Of a stretch of 64,000 nucleotides of DNA, positions 56,601-64,000 are shown one piece after another (position 1 is the first letter of the stretch; every line of letters starts with the position of its first letter). Below the pieces are notes generated by a model. It made no database searches and was not told the origin of the DNA. It worked only from the letters and a program-made list of their open reading frames with translations. The stretch spans positions 1 to 64,000 of the forward strand of contig JACVRA010000367.1 in the NCBI GenBank assembly GCA_019828545.1, read 5' to 3'. The position numbers and the translations under genes are program-made. This stretch comes from Paracamarosporium sp. OC-R06-R3. Its lineage: Eukaryota > Ascomycota > Dothideomycetes > Pleosporales > Didymosphaeriaceae.

Positions 56601-58291
56601 CTTCTTGATCGTATCTTGATCTTTGGTTTGACCGCCAAGCCGAATGAAGTTTGGTTCAAATTCAGCTATGTGTCGGAGGAGCTGATCCAAGGCGTGGTTG
56701 GTTTGACAAGTGACGATAATTGGAGGATCCTCTTTGCGTGTATTCTGTAGCATTGCTTGGAGGGCAACAACAGAAACGTACGTTTTACCGGTGCCCGGAG
56801 GTCCTTGGACGATGCTCAACTTCTTGGTCATGATTCTTTTCAGTGCATTAGACTGAGAGTTATCTAAAGTTAAGCTCTCACCAGTCGGCCACTCCTGGAG
56901 TATGTTCACGTCTTGGAATCGATCGGCTTCATCTATACTAACGAGGGAGCTCAGGTCAGTGTGGGGATGAAGCCGAACGTACTCCGGTGGGTTAACCTCT
57001 TTCTGCACTTGTACAATATGCTCAGACAGCGGAAATGGCTCCCTCATCATGTGCTGGAGAGCAAGAAGTGTGTGGCGACTTGCTTCGAAGAAGGATGACC
57101 GGGACTCGACCATGATCCATTTGCGTGTAGGGTCAAAATCGAATTGTTCAGGGTGGGCGAAGAACAGATCTATCTCGGGAGGATTGTTGGCTTCGAGAGC
57201 AGTGAGAGGTCTCGCACCGACGCTTGCAAGGAGGCACTTGGAAGGGTCCTGGAAGGCATCGTCTGCCGGTGACAGCGCAACAAGTGTTCCTGTGATGAGA
57301 CGTTTCGATTGTTTCCACCGAACGAGTTTTTTGACGCGACTCAAGGAAAACGCCACCTTGGCGGAAAGCCCGCGAAAAGAGAATTGGACTGCTTTCAGAT
57401 ACACCTTACAGCATTAGTAAAAAGCACATGGAGTACCAACGTCAAATTTGTGGGGGCAGCATCATGTAATCGTGTGCCAACATTATTCAAGGTGGTCCGC
57501 CAACTTACCGGCTCATATATTCCAATTCCACTCGATGGAGGGTAATTTGATTCGTCTCGCCAAGGGTTCTTCCTGACCTCTTCAACGGCCTGTCGCAATG
57601 GACGGATAGCATCCTCGCGGAGAAGCTCGTATTGCGTGCCAAGATACTCCTCATTAGATTCGTATTTGCCCTCCACTTTGTTCGGTCGGAGTTCTTCGTT
57701 GAGGTCGATTATCTGCTCGCCAACTGTGAAGCCAGTGGGGGTATCTGCCATAAGTTCAGATGAGGTGGGAACCTCTGGCTTGTTGATCCACGAGCCAGCC
57801 TTGGCCACCGGTTTGCTCCCGATCTGATGATACTTCCAAACATCATCGTTCAAGCGCGAAGGTCTAGGCAATGGGGCGATCTCCGGGTCCGGAGCGAGAT
57901 CGTCGTCAAGTCGGGCCGCAGAGAAGCGCTCCGCGAGATGAGGATTCATGTTCCCGTCTCCTACTAAGTCAGCAACTTCATGGGTAGTATTCAGAGAGTC
58001 CCGAGGTAACATGAAAGGGATTCAGACTGGGAGGCCAAGAATATCTGAGACTGTTCCTGACGCGGTGTATAGGAAGGTAGTAGCTAGAAATCGAGGGCGT
58101 TTCATAGTTTTCGGTCTTTGTTGTTTCCAGAGGTGACACAGAACGCTCAAACATTCTAAGATCCAAACATGTTAGGCAGATTCCTTACCGTATTCGTCGC
58201 CGCCTGCGTCAGGAGCAAGTGCACCGTAGATGTTGGCCCCGCGAGACCGATTGCTCGGCTGAGCTCGCCCCCAGCCTCTGTTTCTTGCCAT
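53675..58291 (-). CDS. ZNFX1-like SF1 RNA helicase with NF-X1 zinc fingers
   Basis: Upf1-like helicase of the NFX1-type zinc-finger group, as in fission yeast Hrr1 and animal ZNFX1, which act in RNA-directed silencing or surveillance. Exons 58189-58291, 57509-57963, 56595-57404, 54969-56416, 54601 (or 54573)-54854, 54443-54512 and 53675-54356; about 1270-1280 residues. The first exon (MARNRGWG) is joined through a 225-nt intron. Walker A is GPPGTGKT near residue 389; others are VLIEEAAE, VGDHQQLRP, KRQRRM, VDSYQGEENDVV and VALSRAR. NF-X1 fingers follow (CRCLLPCGHTC, HTEARC, CSKPCTTCGQKC, CSDPC), then a Ser/Thr-rich tail. The fifth-sixth exon junction is not clean. Confidence 0.88.
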
Positions 58292-59463
58292 TGCCTTGAA
58301 TTGGCACTGTATCGTTTGCGTGAGGTGCGGCGGCGCGGTTGTGGGTGGCGGCGAGTATCGCGGACACTTCGGATCAACGACGATGGTAACGCGTCGCGGT
58401 AGACGAGGAAGGCGCGCGCATTACAAACGGAAGGAGCCAACAAGCGGTTAGACAAACGAACGAGCCGTTTCCAGGTGAACAGAAAATAAACCCTGAAGCC
58501 AGCGCAAACATGAAGGATTACTCGCATGAAGATTTGTTTGTGGCCTAGCAATACACAAACGGACACATAATTAATTAAGTGCTGGAAATGGTGGAAGAGG
58601 AAGAGCGAACTGTGATAGAGGAGATTGAACTCCTCTCATTATCATCAGAAAGAGGTAATAGAGACAGTCTTTCGCGATACAAGGAAGTGTCGTGTTTATC
58701 TGACCTCGGCAAAGGACGTAATTTACGCGTGTTCGTTCGTCTACATTTACTTCCTCCATCTGGCTTTAGGTAAGGCAGTATTGCGAACAAGTAGCTGGAA
58801 ATTGCCACAGGTAACCGTAAAGGCAAAAGAGTTAATAGGCGACTCTCCAGATCTCGAATTTGTTTTTGTGTACATTTTCACGCATCGATGACTCTAGGTA
58901 TTTCGAATTGAGCATAGACTTTCGGTCCAAACTGGACCAATGATCTTCGTTTGTTATATTTACTTATGCACAAAGTCGTGCTTAGTTATAAGGCTTCGGG
59001 TTCCTTGATGATGAACTAGATGTATGTCGTGGATCAGGGCGTGAACCAGCCTTCTCTTATTGAGGTTGTTAGGCGGGACAGATGCCACGTAAGCTGCTGA
59101 TACAGTGCGCGCTGCTTGTGCTGAGAGTAGTACTTTCAAGCGTCTTTAAAATATATATCCTTTGTAGTTTTACTAGAGTTGAGGCGAGGTTCTCTGCTTG
59201 GCATCGGCATGTCACTGTAAGGATCCCGGCAACTGGTCCGCGCCCCAGCCGAGCTCTAGAGCCTCATCGTTCACGTTTACGAGCAAACGCGCCTGAGGTT
59301 GCGAGTGCCTTGGCTGCCCGTGCATGCGCTCTTCTGTTCCATGCCTTTTTGACCTCTGTAGACAGACCCTACCACTCTTAGCGGACTTTGCGCACGCGAT
59401 CCGCTTTCGATCCCTTGCGGTCATCCTCCCCGCAAGCCAGCGACCCTGGTCCATGGGCGCAGC
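58292..59463. other. Divergent intergenic region
   Basis: About 1.2 kb between the helicase (-) and SPT8 (+). Holds both promoters. No gene recognised. Confidence 0.55.
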
Positions 59464-61596
59464 ATGAATTTCGATGATGAGGACGACAATGGAGCAGGTC
59501 GTTGTCCCTGTATCCAAATTCCCCGTACGAAGCTCACCAGAAGATACAGGCTCCCCGGATGCGAGCTCTGAGAACGACGCCGACGAGGTTATGGAGGATG
59601 TTGACGACGGGGACGCAGATGCCGACGCCGACGCCGACGCCGATGCAGATGCAGATGGAGACGAAGGAGACGATGATGGCGACGACGGCGACGGCGACGA
59701 CGACGATGCGAACGGAGACAATGATGACGACGACCAGGAAGAGCCAGATAGCCCTTCACAACGGCCGCAGAGCCTCTCCAATGGCGCTTCTGCTATGCCA
59801 GGGCCCTCGAGAACAGATACGAACCCGACAGTTACCCTCACCTCTCCCTCTCCACGAGCCGCCTCCGTAGCCGGAGGTCTACCGTTTCGACCGAGCGTGC
59901 GTCAAGAAGCCCTCAATGCGCTTGTTTACGATATAATCCCCACAATTGCAGCCCCGCACAGCACATCTATAAACGCCGTCACAGCGACACCGGACATGCG
60001 GTGGGTATTTAGCGGAGGCGCAGATGGGTACATAAGAAAGTTCAATTGGATTGATACAGCCAACGGAAAGCTGGCTCTTACCGTGGCGCAACGACACCCG
60101 TTCGTTGATAGTGTTACGAAGGCTGGCGTGCTCCTTAGCTACTGGGAAAACGAAGATTCAGACCGCAACGAAGACGCTACTAGTCTCTCTCCCGTGTACT
60201 CCCTTGCCGTACATCACGAGTCACTCTGGCTGCTCTCTGGGCTTGAATCTGGAGGCATAAATTTGCAATCCGTGCGACATGAGGAAGGGAAGCGGATACA
60301 CACCCTCAGGCAGCACACGTCAGCTGTGTCTGTTTTGACACTTGCGCAGGACGAGACGTCCGTGCTCTCCGGAAGTTGGGATAAAACGATCAACGATTGG
60401 GATCTCAACACCGGACAAGTGAAAAGGCGCTTCGAGACAAGCGGTGGCCAGATCTCTGCGATTGAGCAACGGCCGATGTCTACATTACCTATTCCGCAGG
60501 ACACAGACATTGTACCAGTCTCAAACGGTACGTTTTCTTCTAACAACGCAGCTCGCCCACAAGCCAATGGTCTCACCAACGGGGTTGGATCTTCCGGTCG
60601 ACCTCCGGTCAAAGAGGAAAACGGCAATGAAGATGCCGCTGGCTCACCCGAGGACTCACTATTCGGTGACAAAGACTCTCTATTCGGTGACGACAAGGAT
60701 CCATCGAACGGTCCGTCGGCGCTTGCACCATTTGGAGATGATGAGGAAGACGAGTTTTCAAGGGCTATAGCCAACGGTATCCAACAGGCCGATGAGGATG
60801 CAAACGCGGGCATAGATATGATGGATCTCGGTGGCCCTGTCCAAGCTCCTGCTCGTGAACAATCACCAGAAGCCTTGAAGGAGCCTTTGGGATCGGCCCA
60901 AGCCGAACCATTGGTCAATGGAATTACCGACAATCATTCCAGCGCGCACGTAAATGGTTTACCACACTCGGAAGAGATATTAGGATCGGCTGGTACAAGC
61001 TCGATGCAAGCTGAACAGCCGGCTTCTTCTGAGACTACTTTTTTCGACGCGGCAATGGATGGCACAGTCAGAATCTGGGATCGACGGCAATCGAATCCAA
61101 TTGCTCGTATAGCGCCACAACGCAATACTCCACCTTGGTGCATGAATGCTTGCTGGTCACCGGACGGCAATTTTATTTATGCAGGTCGAAGAAACGGTAC
61201 TGTCGACGAATACAGCCTCCACAAGAGCCTTCGGGAACCACGACGGACGTTCAAATTTCCCGGTGTCAGTGGTGCTGTGAGCGCTGTGCGGGCGATGCCG
61301 AATGGGCGGCACCTTGTTTGGTACGTTTCACACGTTTTGGCTTCGCATATATTATGGCCTCGCTAATCCAAAACAGTGCTTCCTACGACATTTTGCGATT
61401 ATACGATCTCCATGAACAGGAAAACAAAAACCTCGCTGTACCTTTCTTAATCGTCCCAGGCCATCGAACGGGTGTGATCTCGCAGCTGTACCTTGATCCT
61501 ACTTGCAACTTCATGATATCGACTGGTGGGAGCAGAGGTTGGGAAGGTAGTTCGACGGAGGTTTTGCTCGGATATGAGATTGGCATTCCATCTTGA
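59464..61596 (+). CDS. SPT8: SAGA complex subunit Spt8, WD40 protein
   Basis: WD40 subunit of the SAGA histone acetyltransferase coactivator that helps deliver TBP to promoters; nuclear. The main exon ends at 61320 and joins 61377-61596 by a 56-nt intron (phase closes at CASYDILRLYD). Start: ATG at 59464 gives MNFDDEDDNGA, joined by a proposed 43-nt intron (59498-59540) to EDTGSPDASS; alternatively the ATG at 59474 reads straight through. An acidic Asp/Ala-rich N-terminus precedes WD repeats: INAVTATPDMRWVFSGGADG, TSVLSGSWDKTINDWD, FFDAAMDGTVRIWDRR and WSPDGNFIYAGRRNGTVD. A 200-residue acidic linker splits the propeller, as in other fungal Spt8. The C-terminus ends VLLGYEIG. Confidence 0.92.
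59612..59658 (+). repeat. Asp-Ala hexanucleotide repeat inside SPT8
   Basis: Tandem GACGCx/GATGCx codon pairs encode about eight Asp-Ala dipeptides within the acidic N-terminus, continuing into Asp/Gly-rich sequence. Likely length-variable between strains. Confidence 0.8.
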
Positions 61597-62293
61597 CTTG
61601 CTTTTGGTATACCCTTGGATGCGGCGTTACGGTATACTTTTTTGGTTATCGATGCCGCCTAGGATATGAGAGCATCGCTGATATCTCTAACTCGTACCTA
61701 TCGATTCAGTTTCTGTCCCATATGCATTTGCATTTTAGTAATAGATATTCTTTCCTTGCAGGGGTTAGATAGTTGAGGCAGGATGGCGCTTACCCACGGC
61801 GCTGAGAGCAGGGATGCTGGCCGCATTTCCAGGCGCACGCGCGCCGCCTGCTTTCCAAAATCATCCAATCCTGGTACCGAGGCGCGCCGCCACCAAAACC
61901 AGCCAACCCCAGCCTTCCACCTCTTAAAGGCCACGGCCCCGAGACAATGAACGAATGTCTTCTTTATCCGACCCGGTGCGAACTTTGTGTAGAAGCCTTG
62001 CAGACGCATTTCTGAGAGCGGACGCCGTTCGCGTACGTCATTGGACGACAGGCACACCATCCATGCTATCAGCGCAACGCAGAACTCGACGTTGGGAGGA
62101 GCGGCGCGCTGTGTGAAATAGACGGAATTTGAGAGGGAGTTCGTACCGGCGAATTGTGCTTTACAGCTGCGACATTTGGGTTTTGATTTTGTCTTTTCGT
62201 GGTGCGAGTCGATCCACAGGCAGTCATCAGTACACCTCGCTACCGAACGACATTCGCTCCTCAACCTCTGTCCGCTCGGTGCATCAACTGAAA
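61597..62293. other. Intergenic, no gene seen
   Basis: About 700 bp between SPT8 and the inositol kinase, both plus strand. A 188-codon frame on the minus strand (61698-62264) has no domain likeness and covers the promoter; not accepted. Confidence 0.55.
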
Positions 62294-63784
62294 ATGGCGT
62301 CCGAAGATTCGCCTCAAGTCATGTTGGACGTAGAAGACTCAGACTCTAGGGGTGAAGAAACGCAAGATTTTGATCCAACTTCTCCACCCCTCCATGAACC
62401 TAAAATACGCTGTCGCCTAGCACAAATCGATGAAGCAGCAAACTTCTTCCGCTTCGCGTTTCTCGCGGAGGGCGCCGCCAATGCAGTTTTTCGGGTGGTC
62501 CCGTGTTCACCACATGATGGCAAGGAATGCTTTGTGTTCGAGGAATTAAATGGTGGCATAATGGGGAGGACAGGGCTTTCCACGAAAGTTCTACGTATCA
62601 GCAAGGGCAAACCCAAGACTTTGAGATACAAGGAAATCATGGAGGGCTTCGAGAACGAGGTCATTCCTTTGTTTCGCAGAAGCGAGTCACTGCAGGATGA
62701 AAACTCAGGTCCTGTGAACGCTTTGAATCTCCCGATCAACGAGTCTTTTGAAGAATTCATCATGGATCATGAAGGCGTTGCATTATCTCCCGAAGCCTTA
62801 CGAGCCTTGATCGCGGAGTTACACATACACTGTCCTGACAACAGGCATATTGAACCGCATCATCTAGAAGAGAGGGGCATCCTTCTGCCAGATATGTCTT
62901 CGATTCCCGGATCGGCCGTCACGGTCGAAATTAAGCCAAAATGGCTGGCTCAGTCACCGAACGCTCCGCGAGGCGCATATCTCTGCCGCACATGCGCGCT
63001 CCATGCTTATAGAAAGTCAAAGAAGCCACATACAGGAGCTTGGATCTGCCCACTGGCACTCGCTGCCGGTAACATTGCAGCAATCGAGCCATATTTCCGT
63101 GATAGAACGTCTTTGGCAATAGAGGAGGAACCTAGCGAAGGCGCACAGAGTAAGTCTATTTGTATCATACTAGCAAGACACGCGGCCATTCCAAAAGCTA
63201 GGTCACTGTGCGTCCTCTTCTCCCGGAACAGGCGATATAGAGATTGGCTTATTTCAGCGTTTGGGCTATATCTACGGATGTATCACAGAGCCCGAAAGTG
63301 GTTCGCTGTATTCCGTTTCCACAGCACAAGCAGCATGATACTCGATCCGTAAAAACATTACTGACTATCGACAGACTCGCCCGTACCTGCGGCTGCTTTG
63401 GAAACAATTGTCAAACGTGCGGTGCCCTATCTCTCAACCGGCCCAGGTCATAAGATTCTCCAGCACATACGCTATCTTCAAACACAGCTCGACCGAAAAG
63501 GTGTTCTTGGTTACAGCTCTTCTGTCGAAGACGATCAGCGTCTTCGCCTTGCCATGACGCTGAGAGACTGCTCCCTTTTCATCCGTATCCCGTGGGCCGA
63601 TGAAAACGCACCGATAGAGGCTAAGCTTGCCGATCTGGACTTCAAGTCACACGGCAAGATGGACGATTGGTCGGAGAAGGAGGAGGGGCTCCTTCATGGA
63701 GGATGGTACGTGGATCTGACAAGCGGAATGGAACAGTGTTGGATAGCACAAGGTTGGAAACTTCATGTACCGCATTACTTCTAA
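62294..63784 (+). CDS. IPK1: Inositol-pentakisphosphate 2-kinase
   Basis: Phosphorylates Ins(1,3,4,5,6)P5 at position 2 to make phytate (InsP6), needed for mRNA export in yeast. Model: exons 62294-63149 and 63375-63784, 421 residues. Family signatures: FLAEGAANAVFRV (nucleotide loop), VLRISKG, ENEVIPLF, the EIKPKWL motif followed by CRTCALHAYRK (zinc/fold motif), then LAMTLRDCSLFIRIP and EAKLADLDFKS near the end. The single 225-nt intron closes in phase (AG-AAC junction), but is longer than neighbours, so a small exon inside it cannot be excluded. The C-terminal 25 residues after HGGWY are weakly supported and could hide one more intron. Confidence 0.88.
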
Positions 63785-64000
63785 TTCTTAAGTTCTGGGA
63801 GGGCTTGATATGCCGGGGCGTATCAGGGGACATTTGGTTTATTAGGGGTATACTCGTAAGCCGTTATTGCGATTCCTGAGTGTAACTGGATGGCTAGTTT
63901 TGCATTTCCTTGTGATACTAAGACATTCGAGAATATCGCGTTCCGTATTTTTTTACGCCAAGATACACGATACGTACACAAGTATCGCAAGGATTCTCCG
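63785..64000. other. Intergenic, right edge of window
   Basis: 216 bp after the kinase gene. Nothing found. Confidence 0.6.

Noticed and set aside
61698..62264. 188-codon frame on the minus strand between SPT8 and IPK1
   Set aside because: No recognisable motif, and it would occupy the IPK1 promoter.
1..64000. CRISPR array, rRNA operon or secondary-metabolite cluster
   Set aside because: No regular spacer-repeat array, no rRNA sequence, and no PKS, NRPS, terpene or P450 core gene. The SDRs, NmrA and hydrolase alone do not make a cluster.

Overview
The window is nuclear DNA of a filamentous ascomycete. Its genes carry short GT-AG introns (mostly 41-120 nt), intergenic gaps run 0.3-1.8 kb, and the gene families are fungal: Zn2Cys6 regulators, NmrA, ERMES MDM34, SAGA SPT8 and SAF1. 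The gene set and the Fot1/Pogo-like transposase start at the left edge suggest a Dothideomycete, perhaps Pleosporales; that placement is an inference. Twenty-seven complete or nearly complete protein genes and one partial gene are supported. I found no rRNA, convincing tRNA or CRISPR array.

Layout. 0-7 kb: transposase edge (-), Zn2Cys6 regulator (-) divergent from a short-chain dehydrogenase (+), then an F-box/RCC1 protein (-). 7-17 kb: eIF2B delta (+), a basic nuclear coiled-coil protein (-), NmrA-like protein (-) divergent from a zinc-cluster-less regulator (+), and an AIM6-like phosphodiesterase (-). 17-27 kb: degenerate 50-bp repeats, a repeat-bearing coiled-coil membrane protein (-), two proteins of unknown role (+), an HSL-type hydrolase (-) and a second SDR (+). 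27-41 kb: cytochrome b5 reductase (-), myosin II heavy chain (-, 7.4 kb) and a zf-C3H1 protein (+). 41-50 kb: small secreted Cys-rich protein (+), a PrtT-like Zn2Cys6 regulator (-), secreted M14 carboxypeptidase (+) and a thiamine-binding UPF0045 protein (+). 50-64 kb: MDM34 (+), ZNFX1-like helicase (-), SPT8 (+) and inositol-pentakisphosphate 2-kinase (+).

Most genes are unrelated housekeeping functions. Possible functional neighbourhoods are: two divergent pairs of a regulator with a Rossmann-fold protein (787-3885 and 11031-14468); a protease-regulator-like factor divergent from a secreted carboxypeptidase (43742-48900); and two RNA-surveillance-type proteins (37154-41093 and 53675-58291). 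Exon joins were derived by reading frame, splice signals and family knowledge. The least certain are the first introns at 10164-10214 and 25027-25075, the D/E junction of the helicase near 54.5 kb, the SPT8 start and the last IPK1 intron. I found no clearly new multi-gene system. The best leads are a one-base frame break before an acidic tail of myosin II, the 20-residue repeat membrane protein with a 50-bp repeat array downstream, the secreted 8-Cys protein, and the protease-regulator/peptidase pair.
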